Source: an uncultured Clostridia bacterium (GTDB lineage: Bacteria > Bacillota > Clostridia > Oscillospirales > CAG-272). From it: a DNA stretch of 7,070 bases. Location: the NCBI GenBank assembly GCA_904502055.1, contig CAJGDZ010000086.1:1-7070 (forward strand), read 5' to 3'. Below are positions 1 through 5,677 of this stretch, piece by piece. The notes beneath the pieces were generated by a model. It worked only from the letters and a program-made list of their open reading frames with translations, ran no database searches and had not been told where the DNA came from. A program made the translations under genes and the position numbers. The stretch's first letter is position 1; each line of letters starts with the position of its first letter.

Positions 1-360
1 ACCGCCGAAGCCGCAGCCATCCTGCCGGGTGTGGATACCCTGTTGCTGGAATCCAATCACGATGTGGACATGGTGCGAACCGGCCCCTACCCCTATCCGC
101 TCAAGCAGCGTATTCTTTCGCGGCACGGTCACCTGTCTAACACCGACTGCGCCGCGCTTGCCGTAAAGCTGGCCGAGCACGGCACTACCCACCTTCTTCT
201 CGCTCACCTGAGCGAGACCAACAACACCCCCGATACCGCCTTTGACGAGGTGTTCGGCGCGCTTGCCGGAAGCGGCGTAACGGTAGCCGTGGCCGCACCC
301 GACGTGCCGACCTGGCTTGTGGGTGAGTATGCACACGGAAAGGAGACCGCGCCATGTTAA
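1..360 (+). CDS. walJ: MBL-fold metallohydrolase, WalJ/YycJ type (C-terminal part)
   Basis: The frame is open from the first base, so the N-terminus, including the HxHxDH metal-binding motif of this fold, lies outside the window; 119 residues remain. The visible part fits the WalJ/YycJ branch of the metallo-beta-lactamase fold: a LLLESNHD strand and turn (residues 14-21), a GPYPYPLKQRI segment (28-38), GHLSN (43-47), and HLLLAHLSETNNTP (64-77), where the His of AHLS is the expected last metal ligand. In Bacillota the family sits with the walRK (yycFG) cell-wall regulon and acts as a cytoplasmic nuclease or hydrolase; its exact substrate is not settled. The stop overlaps the rlmH start by 7 bases, so the two genes are translationally coupled. 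In Bacillus yycJ also lies close to rlmH, which supports the call. The family is clear; the gene symbol is less certain because half of the protein is missing. Confidence 0.85.
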   Translation, partial: TAEAAAILPGVDTLLLESNHDVDMVRTGPYPYPLKQRILSRHGHLSNTDCAALAVKLAEHGTTHLLLAHLSETNNTPDTAFDEVFGALAGSGVTVAVAAPDVPTWLVGEYAHGKETAPC

Positions 361-833
361 GCTTTCGCATTGTTTGCGTCGGCTCGCTGAAGGAAAGCTA
401 CCTCCGCGAGGCCATTGCCGAATACGAAAAGCGCCTCTCGGCGTTTTGCTCCTTCTCGCTGGTCGAGCTGAAGGAATATAAGCTTTCCGAAAATCCGTCC
501 GCCGCCGAGATCGCAAAGGCTCTGGACGAGGAAGCCGACCGTATTTTAAAGGCCACGCTCCCCAAGAGCTATAAGATTGCGCTTTGCGTTGAGGGTAAGC
601 AATTCCCCTCGGAAAAGCTGGCCGAGCGACTGGCGGCCATCGAACAGACTCACGGCGCGCTTACGCTCATCATCGGAAGCTCACACGGGCTTTCGGACAA
701 GGTCAAAAACGCCTCGGATCTCCGTCTTTCGATCTCCGAGCTTACCTTTCCACACCAGCTCGTCCGCGTTATGCTGATGGAAATTTTTTATAGGTGTTTC
801 AACATCTTAAAGGGTACAAAATATCATAAATAA
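354..833 (+). CDS. rlmH: 23S rRNA (pseudouridine1915-N3)-methyltransferase RlmH
   Basis: RlmH is a SPOUT-class, SAM-dependent enzyme that methylates N3 of pseudouridine 1915 in helix 69 of 23S rRNA, acting on assembled 70S ribosomes in the cytoplasm as a homodimer. The protein is 159 residues, the family's usual length. It begins MLSFRIVCVGSLKE and shows the SPOUT-knot cofactor segment LTLIIGSSHGLSD (103-115), then the highly conserved TFPHQLVRVMLMEIFYR (131-147) and the C-terminal KGTKYHK (153-159), which matches the family's typical YHK end. The ATG is set by an AAAGGAG ribosome binding site at 339-345 with an 8-base spacer, inside the upstream coding sequence. The start overlaps the walJ-like gene by 7 bases, so expression is likely coupled to it. 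The variant SSHG replaces the commoner GGxxG around the cofactor loop, but everything else is intact. Confidence 0.96.
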   Translation: MLSFRIVCVGSLKESYLREAIAEYEKRLSAFCSFSLVELKEYKLSENPSAAEIAKALDEEADRILKATLPKSYKIALCVEGKQFPSEKLAERLAAIEQTHGALTLIIGSSHGLSDKVKNASDLRLSISELTFPHQLVRVMLMEIFYRCFNILKGTKYHK

Positions 834-841
834 TAATAGCC

Positions 842-859
842 GCGCTTTTGAAAAAGCGC
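842..859 (+). other. GC/AT hairpin after rlmH, possible weak terminator
   Basis: GCGCTTT (842-848) can pair with AAAGCGC (853-859) around a TGAA loop, just 8 bases after the rlmH stop. On the plus strand it is followed by a C-rich run and not by a T tract, so it lacks the mark of an efficient intrinsic terminator. It may be a partial terminator or a 3'-end stabilising stem. Read-through into the transporter gene is plausible. Confidence 0.35.
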
Positions 860-908
860 CCCATCCCCCGACAAATCAAACTTGAAAACAAAAGAAACGA
901 GACGGCAT

Positions 909-1829
909 ATGAAATCACAGATCAAAGGAAACATTCTCCTCTTTCTCACCACGCTCATTTGGGGCTGCACCTTCGTCGCGCAGGACGTAGCGATGGAGCA
1001 CATCGGCCCGTTTGAATACCAGGCCGTGCGCTCGATCATCGGCGCCGCGGTCCTTCTCCCCGTCATTTTTATTCTTGACCTCAAGAAAAAAAGGGACGGG
1101 TCCTTTCGGCCGATGCCCATCGGAACGCGTAAGGAGCTGATCCTCGGCGGTATTGTCTGCGGCTTTTGCCTGTGCGTAGCCTCCTGCTTCCAGCAGGTCG
1201 GCATCGCGCTTGGCACCTCGGCCGGCAAGGCGGGCTTTATCACCGCGATGTATATTCTTTTCGTCCCCATCATCGGGCTTTTCCTCGGCAAGCGTGTGGC
1301 ACCGCACTTCTGGCTTTGCCTTGCCCTGGCCGTGGCAGGCCTCTATCTGCTTTGCATCACGGGCGCGGACAAGGGGATCACGCTTGGCGACCTTATGACG
1401 CTGATGTGCGCCATCGCGTTTGCCTTCCAGATCCTTGCCATTGACCGCTTTGCCCCGCGAGTAGACTGCCTTAAGCTCTCCTGCATTCAGTTTTTTGTTT
1501 CGGGTGTATTTTCCGCCATTCCGATGTTTATCTTTGAGGGCTTCAACCCCGATAAGATCGTGGCGGCGCTCGGCCCCATTCTGTTTGCGGGCGTGCTCTC
1601 CTGCGGCGTAGCATATACACTGCAGACCGTCGGTCAGAAGTACACCGAGCCCACGGTCGGCTCGCTGATCATGAGCTTTGAATCCTTCTTTGCCGTTGTG
1701 GCCGAATCGGTGATCCTTTGGGTCATCCCCTCGGGACGCGAGATCCTCGGCTGCCTTCTGATGCTTGCCGCCATCCTGCTCTCGCAGATGCAGATCGGAG
1801 GCAAAAAGAAAAAAACAAAGGCGGCCTAA
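909..1829 (+). CDS. EamA/DMT-superfamily transporter
   Basis: This is a 306-residue integral membrane protein of the drug/metabolite transporter superfamily, with the length and layout of ten-helix EamA permeases. The first EamA repeat (about residues 8-147) begins with the typical GNILLFLTTLIWGCTFVAQD helix and carries the loop GTSAGKAGFITAMYILFVPI (102-121). The second (about 156-292) ends in TEPTVGSLIMSFESFFAVV (246-264) and a final helix, followed by a lysine-rich cytoplasmic tail (GGKKKKTKAA). Members export or import metabolites, amino acids or drugs; the substrate cannot be read from the sequence. The ATG at 909 is preferred because it opens directly onto the first repeat. A TTG 27 bases upstream would add nine charged residues and has no better binding site; the only purine-rich stretch before the ATG is a weak GAGACGG. 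No good promoter is visible in the 75-base spacer, so it may depend on read-through from rlmH. Confidence 0.9.
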   Translation: MKSQIKGNILLFLTTLIWGCTFVAQDVAMEHIGPFEYQAVRSIIGAAVLLPVIFILDLKKKRDGSFRPMPIGTRKELILGGIVCGFCLCVASCFQQVGIALGTSAGKAGFITAMYILFVPIIGLFLGKRVAPHFWLCLALAVAGLYLLCITGADKGITLGDLMTLMCAIAFAFQILAIDRFAPRVDCLKLSCIQFFVSGVFSAIPMFIFEGFNPDKIVAALGPILFAGVLSCGVAYTLQTVGQKYTEPTVGSLIMSFESFFAVVAESVILWVIPSGREILGCLLMLAAILLSQMQIGGKKKKTKAA

Positions 1830-1834
1830 AGAAC

Positions 1835-1858
1835 ACCCGAGAGGCAAGCCTCTCGGGT
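1835..1858 (+). terminator. Intrinsic terminator after the EamA transporter
   Basis: ACCCGAGAGG (1835-1844) pairs perfectly with CCTCTCGGGT (1849-1858) around a CAAG loop. The 10-bp GC-rich stem starts six bases after the stop codon and is followed by the T-rich run ATTTGCTCTTTA. This should end the transporter transcript before the next promoter. Confidence 0.85.
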
Positions 1859-1866
1859 ATTTGCTC

Positions 1867-1895
1867 TTTACAGCCGCCGTATTTTATGATATACT
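1867..1895 (+). promoter_or_regulatory. Sigma-A promoter with extended -10 for the small membrane protein
   Basis: The -35 hexamer TTTACA (1867-1872) and the -10 hexamer TATACT (1890-1895) are 17 bases apart, each one mismatch from consensus. A TG at 1887-1888 gives the TGn extended -10 element. Transcription should start near 1902, leaving a very short leader of about 16 bases that is mostly the ribosome binding site. The promoter lies directly behind the preceding terminator, so this gene is its own transcription unit. Confidence 0.75.
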
Positions 1896-1917
1896 GAAAA
1901 AAAGAAAGGAGCGGCCT

Positions 1918-2217
1918 ATGATTGATTTTGGAATTTTTGAGATAAAAACCGAGCTTTTTCTGCTGATTTTGGCGGTGCTTACGTTGGTGCTTCAACTTGT
2001 GCTCAGCTTCAAGGTGAGGAGCCTTGCCTTGCGCCTGCTCCCCGCGACCCTTTTCGCCGTTTCAACGGCCGTCTTCTTCGTGCTCGTCTTTGTCACCGAC
2101 GGGTGGGACAGCTTGGGCTTTCTGCTTCTGGCGCTTTGCACCGCGATGCTTCTTGCGGTGTGCGGCATCGGCTTTGCCGTTTGGGCAATTGTGAAAAAAA
2201 GAAAAAACAATCCATAA
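1918..2217 (+). CDS. Small three-helix membrane protein, unknown function
   Basis: I do not recognise this family. The start ATG is fixed by a strong AAAGGAG at 1905-1911 with a 6-base spacer. The 99-residue product has three hydrophobic segments (about residues 11-31, 38-60 and 65-92). The loop between the first two is basic (FKVRSLALR), the loop between the last two is acidic (TDGWDS), and the tail is basic (KKRKNNP). By the positive-inside rule this suggests an outside N-terminus and a cytoplasmic C-terminus. There is no cleavable signal peptide, no conserved polar motif inside the helices, and no cysteine pair in a motif. Its own promoter and terminator make it a monocistronic unit. That argues it is a real gene, although it lies among housekeeping genes with no obvious partner. 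It could be a clade-specific small membrane protein. Confidence 0.78.
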   Translation: MIDFGIFEIKTELFLLILAVLTLVLQLVLSFKVRSLALRLLPATLFAVSTAVFFVLVFVTDGWDSLGFLLLALCTAMLLAVCGIGFAVWAIVKKRKNNP

Positions 2218-2245
2218 AAAAAAGCGTGCATAGCACGCTTTTTTT
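2216..2245. terminator. Bidirectional intrinsic terminator
   Basis: AAGCGTGC (2222-2229) pairs with GCACGCTT (2233-2240) around an ATA loop. The stem is flanked by eight A on the left (2216-2223) and seven T on the right (2239-2245). It therefore has a T tract on either strand: it ends the small membrane-protein transcript on plus and the recA-recX-amidohydrolase transcript on minus, whose stop codon is one base away. The A run begins within the plus-strand stop codon. Confidence 0.9.
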
Positions 2246-2246
2246 A

Positions 2247-3581
2247 TTATCCAAGCTTAACCGTCGCCGTGCCGTCCTCACCGTAAACGATGCGGTCGCC
2301 GCTACAGGTTATGCCGTCAACGTACGAAAGGTATTCCTCCTTCGAGGCAAAGCGCGGCGTAAAGTCCGCAAGGATCTTCTTTGCCCGCTTTGCGCCGTCA
2401 CCCAGCAAAAGCGCGAGCATGGCGACCTGCAGCTTGGCGCTCGAAACGCACGCAGTATAAGGATCGGCAATAAGGTAATCCTCTCCGTGACAGGTGCCGA
2501 CCGCCCCCGCCATATACGGATGAACCACCGGCATCAGCCCGCAAAGCTCACCCATATCGGTGCTTCCCGAATTCATGACGTCCTGAACGTCAAAGCTTTT
2601 ATCGGGCACGGCCAAAAGCGCCGCCTCCCTCGTAAGCTCGATCATATTTTTGTCGTTATAAAGCGGCGAGTAGCCGGGAAAATCGTCAATGGCCACGTTG
2701 GCACCAAACGAAAGCGCCGCGCCGCAAAGCGCACGGTTGACGCGCGCATTGGCTTGTAGCATCGCCTCGTAGGTGGCACCGCGCACAAAGCTTTCCATCA
2801 CCGCCTTGCCGGGAATGACGTTGACCGCCTCACCGCCTGCCGTCACAATGGGATGCACGCGGATCTTGTCCTCGTCCCGAAAGGTTTCGCGAATGGCATT
2901 GATCGCCGAGAGCCCCTGCGTGGCGGCGTACAGTGCGTTGATGCCGCCCGACGCGTAGGCCGCGTGCGAGGCGCGCCCCGTATAGGTAATGCGCTTGGCC
3001 ACACAGCCGACCGAGCCGCGACGCACACGGAAGCCGTCCGAGGTGTGCACCATAAAGGCAAGATCGACGCCGTCAAAGTAGCCGCGCGACAAAAACTCGC
3101 CCTTGCCGCCGTAATAGCGAATGACTCCCTTCTCCTTCAGCTCTGCGCGGTACTCAATCTCCAAAAGCTCCTCGGCCGGCACCGCGCAAAGGCGGATCCT
3201 GCCGCAAAGCGAGCCCAAGACCTCCGGATCCTTCAGCGCCCCCGCAATACCCAGAAGCGCCGCGCATTGCGCGTGATGACCGCAGGCGTGCACCGCACCC
3301 GTCTCGGGATCGGCATCTCTGTGCCCGGGACAGATCACACTGTCCAGCTCGGCAAGGATAAGCACCTGTGGGCCTTCTCTTCCGGTGTCCACCACCGTAT
3401 AAAAGCCGGGGATATCCCCTGCCAAAGCCAGATCCTCGTAGCCGAGCTCGCGGAATTTTTCCTCAAGATACTTCGAGGTTCCCACCTCGCGGTAGCCGGT
3501 CTCCGGATGACGCCAGATATACCTCTCGGCCTCCAGCATCATAAATTTATAGCGTTCGACCGCTTGCCAAATCTCTTTCAT
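2247..3581 (-). CDS. M20-family metallo-amidohydrolase (AbgB-like)
   Basis: A 444-residue protein of the M20 zinc peptidase family, closest in look to the M20D amidohydrolases (aminoacylase, p-aminobenzoyl-glutamate hydrolase AbgB, carboxypeptidase-like), which hydrolyse an amide bond of an N-acyl or small peptide substrate in the cytoplasm. Visible motifs: HPETGYRE (25-32), VHACGHHAQ (97-105) with the bridging Cys100, VPAEE (134-138) with the catalytic and metal-binding Glu pair, His179 in MVHTSD, the dimerisation-domain GRASHAAYASGGINAL (202-217), and the C-terminal His365 in GTCHGED. All expected metal ligands are present, so the enzyme is likely active. The family more often reads HACGHD; here the Asp is His. 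A binding site AAAGAGG lies at 3593-3587 on the minus strand, 17 bases after recX ends. It is probably the last gene of the recA operon. Its substrate is unknown, and no transporter for it lies alongside. Confidence 0.9.
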   Translation of the reverse strand: MKEIWQAVERYKFMMLEAERYIWRHPETGYREVGTSKYLEEKFRELGYEDLALAGDIPGFYTVVDTGREGPQVLILAELDSVICPGHRDADPETGAVHACGHHAQCAALLGIAGALKDPEVLGSLCGRIRLCAVPAEELLEIEYRAELKEKGVIRYYGGKGEFLSRGYFDGVDLAFMVHTSDGFRVRRGSVGCVAKRITYTGRASHAAYASGGINALYAATQGLSAINAIRETFRDEDKIRVHPIVTAGGEAVNVIPGKAVMESFVRGATYEAMLQANARVNRALCGAALSFGANVAIDDFPGYSPLYNDKNMIELTREAALLAVPDKSFDVQDVMNSGSTDMGELCGLMPVVHPYMAGAVGTCHGEDYLIADPYTACVSSAKLQVAMLALLLGDGAKRAKKILADFTPRFASKEEYLSYVDGITCSGDRIVYGEDGTATVKLG

Positions 3582-3598
3582 AACATCCTCTTTCCCCG

Positions 3599-4258
3599 TC
3601 AGATATCGCCGGGAAGCTTATAGTATTCCACAACCCTTGCCGCATCCTTGATCTCCGAAAAGGTATAGCCCATGCGAACAAGACCGGCAATGACCTTTTG
3701 CCGCTCCTTCTCGTCCTTGGGAAGCGTGCGGTATTTCTGGCGGATCAGCTTGACACAGAGCTGAGCAAAATCCACCTCTCCGAGATATGCCATAGCCGCC
3801 TCAAAGGCCTCGCCGTCGTATCCCTTCTGGTGCAGATGCAGCATGATGCGCTTTTTGCCCCACAGCTTTTGCACGCAGCACTCGGCCTCACGCTCCGCGT
3901 CACTTTCCTCCCTCAGATATCCGTTTTTCTGCATATACTCGGCAGCACGCGCCGCCACCTCATCGGAAAAACCGCGATGGCGAAGCTTATCGGTAAGCGT
4001 CCTGACCGAATTGCGTCCAAAGGCCAGAATGTCAAACGCCTTTTTTATGGCGCGGTATTGCTCGTCGGCCGCCAGCAGCTCGCACACGTTCTCGCGCGTG
4101 ATCTCCGACGGCGGCGTGGGCAGACCAAGCTCCTCAAAAACGGCGCGAAGAAGGGTGAAGCTGCGCTTTTCGCGCCGCTCCCCCTCACTCATCTCCACGG
4201 TGAGATAGACCTCCTTGCCGCTCTCCGAGAACGCCCCCGACGTCAGCTCAATCTTCAT
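3599..4258 (-). CDS. recX: Regulatory protein RecX
   Basis: RecX binds within or caps RecA filaments on single-stranded DNA and tunes recombination and the SOS response. The 219-residue product has the usual all-helical layout of three-helix RecX repeats: a small N-terminal region, then KAFDILAFGRNSVRTLTDKLRHRGF (73-97) with EYMQKNGYL (107-115), a middle repeat around GKKRIMLHLHQKGYD (134-148), and the last one KVIAGLVRMGYTFSEIKDAARVV (188-210). The start at 4258 (MKIELTSGAF) is chosen because AAGGA at 4268-4264 sits 5 bases before it. Extending upstream would add 19 residues that only read through the acidic-tail codons of recA in another frame. It overlaps the recA end by 11 bases, so translation is probably coupled. 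The second repeat has REES where many relatives have DDxxY or DDERF, a mild divergence. Confidence 0.92.
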   Translation of the reverse strand: MKIELTSGAFSESGKEVYLTVEMSEGERREKRSFTLLRAVFEELGLPTPPSEITRENVCELLAADEQYRAIKKAFDILAFGRNSVRTLTDKLRHRGFSDEVAARAAEYMQKNGYLREESDAEREAECCVQKLWGKKRIMLHLHQKGYDGEAFEAAMAYLGEVDFAQLCVKLIRQKYRTLPKDEKERQKVIAGLVRMGYTFSEIKDAARVVEYYKLPGDI

Positions 4259-5363
4259 CGCCGTCCTTGAGCGCGCGGATGTCGAAATCGTCCTCGCCGT
4301 CCTCATCCATATCAAATTCGTCGTCTTCCAGATCCATCTGCTTGCTCATCTCACGCACCTTGGTATTGAGAGCCTCGAACATTTCGGGGTTGCCCTCCAC
4401 GATCTTGCGCACGTTCTCCTTACCCTGGCAAAGCCGCTCGCCCTCATAGGAGAACCAGGATCCGCTCTTTTTGATGATATCCAGCGCAATGGCAATGTCC
4501 ACCACCTCGCCAAAGCGCGAGATGCCCTTGCCGTAAAGAATGTCAAACTCGGCCACCTTGAAGGGCGGAGCCACCTTATTCTTGACGATCTTACACTTGA
4601 CACGGTTTCCGTAAATGTCATTTCCGTTCTTGAGCTGCTCGGTCTTACGAATGTCGATACGCACCGAAGCATAGAACTTAAGCGCACGTCCGCCGGTGGT
4701 GGTCTCGGGGTTGCCGTAGATCACGCCCACCTTCTCACGAAGCTGATTGATAAAAATCACAATGGCGTTACTCTTGGAGATGACCGCCGAAAGCTTACGC
4801 ATGGCCTGCGACATAAGTCTCGCCTGCGCGCCGACCTGCGAGGCACCCATATCGCCCTCCAGCTCCTGTCTGGGCACAAGCGCCGCCACCGAGTCGATGA
4901 CCACAACGTCGATCGCGCCCGAGCGCACCAGCGCCTCGGTGATCTCCAGAGCATCCTCACCGCAGTCGGGCTGAGAAACCAGCAGATTATCAATATCCAC
5001 GCCCAGCGCCTTGGCATACACGGGATCCAGCGCGTGCTCCGCGTCGATAAACGCCGCCTCGCCGCCCGCCTTCTGCACCTCGGCCACGATATGCAGAGCC
5101 ACCGTAGTCTTACCCGAGGATTCCGGGCCAAAGATCTCCACGATTCGTCCGCGCGGCACACCGCCGATGCCCAGCGCCATATCCAGCGCGATCGAGCCGG
5201 TGGATACCGCCTGCACCGCCATGTGGGTGTTGGCGCCCAGCTTCATCACCGCGCCCTCACCGTAATTTCTCTCAAGCTGCGCGATCGCCGTGTCCAGCGC
5301 CTTGAGCTTTGCCTCTTTATCGTCGGCTACCACAACCGTTTTGGGTGCTTTTTTTGTTGCCAT
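4248..5363 (-). CDS. recA: Recombinase RecA
   Basis: RecA forms ATP-dependent filaments on single-stranded DNA, drives homologous pairing and strand exchange, and stimulates LexA self-cleavage. The 371-residue protein has every core motif: Walker A GPESSGKT (79-86), the catalytic Glu109 in IDAEHALDP, Walker B VVVIDSVAAL (153-162), loop L1 EGDMGASQVG (169-178), and the L2 region INQLREKVGVIYGNPETTTGG (205-225). The C-terminal domain ends in a very acidic tail: 17 of the last 28 residues are Asp or Glu, known in the family to restrain DNA binding. The start MATKKAPKT at 5363 is preferred. It has AAAGGA at 5378-5373 with a 9-base spacer, and the open frame further upstream reads through the promoter. 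It is the first gene of the recA-recX-amidohydrolase unit. Confidence 0.99.
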   Translation of the reverse strand: MATKKAPKTVVVADDKEAKLKALDTAIAQLERNYGEGAVMKLGANTHMAVQAVSTGSIALDMALGIGGVPRGRIVEIFGPESSGKTTVALHIVAEVQKAGGEAAFIDAEHALDPVYAKALGVDIDNLLVSQPDCGEDALEITEALVRSGAIDVVVIDSVAALVPRQELEGDMGASQVGAQARLMSQAMRKLSAVISKSNAIVIFINQLREKVGVIYGNPETTTGGRALKFYASVRIDIRKTEQLKNGNDIYGNRVKCKIVKNKVAPPFKVAEFDILYGKGISRFGEVVDIAIALDIIKKSGSWFSYEGERLCQGKENVRKIVEGNPEMFEALNTKVREMSKQMDLEDDEFDMDEDGEDDFDIRALKDGDED

Positions 5364-5380
5364 AGTGTCATTTCCTTTCC

Positions 5381-5392
5381 AAAATCTTGTTC
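5381..5392 (-). promoter_or_regulatory. Degenerate LexA-box-like site in the recA leader
   Basis: On the minus strand the leader reads GAAC, four bases, then TTTT. The left half matches the Gram-positive LexA box GAACnnnnGTTC exactly. The right half matches only weakly (one of four against GTTC, three of four against GTTT). It lies about 15-25 bases downstream of the predicted transcript start. It is the only candidate found and may be chance. Confidence 0.2.
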
Positions 5393-5412
5393 CGAATGGT
5401 TTTAACGTACTG

Positions 5413-5441
5413 ATTATACCTCTTTTTCTGCTCTTTGTCAA
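5413..5441 (-). promoter_or_regulatory. Consensus sigma-A promoter of recA
   Basis: On the minus strand TTGACA (5441-5436) and TATAAT (5418-5413) are both perfect hexamers with a 17-base spacer. Transcription should start near 5406, giving a leader of about 43 bases. A-rich tracts upstream of the -35 could act as an UP element. A perfect promoter predicts strong basal expression unless it is repressed. No canonical LexA box lies over it. Confidence 0.93.
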
Positions 5442-5470
5442 TACTTTTTTGCTATATTTTTTCTTAAAAA

Positions 5471-5516
5471 GGAAAATATTTTTGTATCCGTTTTGAAAAG
5501 TGAAAAAATATATTCC
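5471..5516. repeat. AT-rich imperfect inverted repeat upstream of recA
   Basis: GGAAAATATTTTT (5471-5483) and AAAAATATATTCC (5504-5516) are inverted copies with 12 of 13 positions paired and one A-A mismatch, separated by 20 bases. Inside the spacer TTTT (5491-5494) and AAAA (5496-5499) could pair again. It starts about 30 bases upstream of the recA -35. It may be an operator, a curved or UP-like element, or an AT-rich coincidence. Confidence 0.5.
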
Positions 5517-5549
5517 CAAAAAGGAAACGATATTAAAAAAGTTATTATT

Positions 5550-5563
5550 TTCCGAAATCGGAA
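5550..5563. repeat. Short perfect palindrome in the intergenic region
   Basis: TTCCGA (5550-5555) and TCGGAA (5558-5563) form a 6-bp dyad around AA. It is too short for a terminator and has the size of a dimeric regulator half-site pair. Nothing ties it to a gene: it is about 110 bases upstream of the recA -35. Confidence 0.3.
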
Positions 5564-5636
5564 TTTTGATTCACACATAAGTGGATTTTCAAACAGCAAA
5601 AAACCAATTAAAGAAGAAACAAGGCTTGTTTATTAT

Positions 5637-5671
5637 AAAAATCGGCCAAGCCAAAGGCTCAGCCGATTTTT
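5637..5671 (-). terminator. Intrinsic terminator of the glycosidase-like gene
   Basis: AAAAATCGGC (5637-5646) pairs with GCCGATTTTT (5662-5671), with an inner stem AGCC/GGCT (5649-5652 and 5656-5659) around an AAA loop and a CA/CA internal loop between the two stems. On the minus strand it starts 6 bases after the stop codon and ends in a T run. The A/T flanks are symmetric, so it could also act on plus-strand transcripts. Confidence 0.88.
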
Positions 5672-5677
5672 CTCATA

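Larger units (their letters stand above)
5364..5677. other. AT-rich intergenic region between recA and the glycosidase-like gene
   Basis: These roughly 310 bases are far richer in A and T than the flanking genes. From left to right they hold the recA leader (about 43 bases), the recA promoter (5413-5441), an A/T-rich stretch with a 13-bp inverted repeat (5471-5516), a short palindrome (5550-5563), and the terminator of the right-hand gene (5637-5671). Open frames crossing it have no ribosome binding site or protein-like composition, so I see no gene here. Confidence 0.8.

Noticed and set aside
915..1847. Minus-strand open frame of 310 codons opposite the EamA transporter
   Set aside because: It is antisense to a membrane protein with ten clear helices, and its charged, His-rich product matches no family.
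2853..3623. Plus-strand open frame of 256 codons opposite the amidohydrolase
   Set aside because: The opposite strand carries all M20 metal ligands in order; this frame is a shadow.
4259..4315. Upstream start for recX adding 19 residues
   Set aside because: The added residues only translate the recA acidic tail out of frame, and a good ribosome binding site marks the start at 4258.
4215..5405. Plus-strand open frame of 396 codons opposite recA
   Set aside because: It is the antisense of a clear RecA gene; its His- and Arg-rich product is typical of the reverse complement of a GC-rich gene.
5364..5519. Upstream start for recA adding 52 residues
   Set aside because: It would place the recA promoter inside the coding sequence; the extra residues are unlike any RecA N-terminus.
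5364..5677. Riboswitch or small RNA in the recA upstream region
   Set aside because: The leader is only about 43 bases, and the rest is low-complexity A/T sequence with no conserved-looking aptamer structure.
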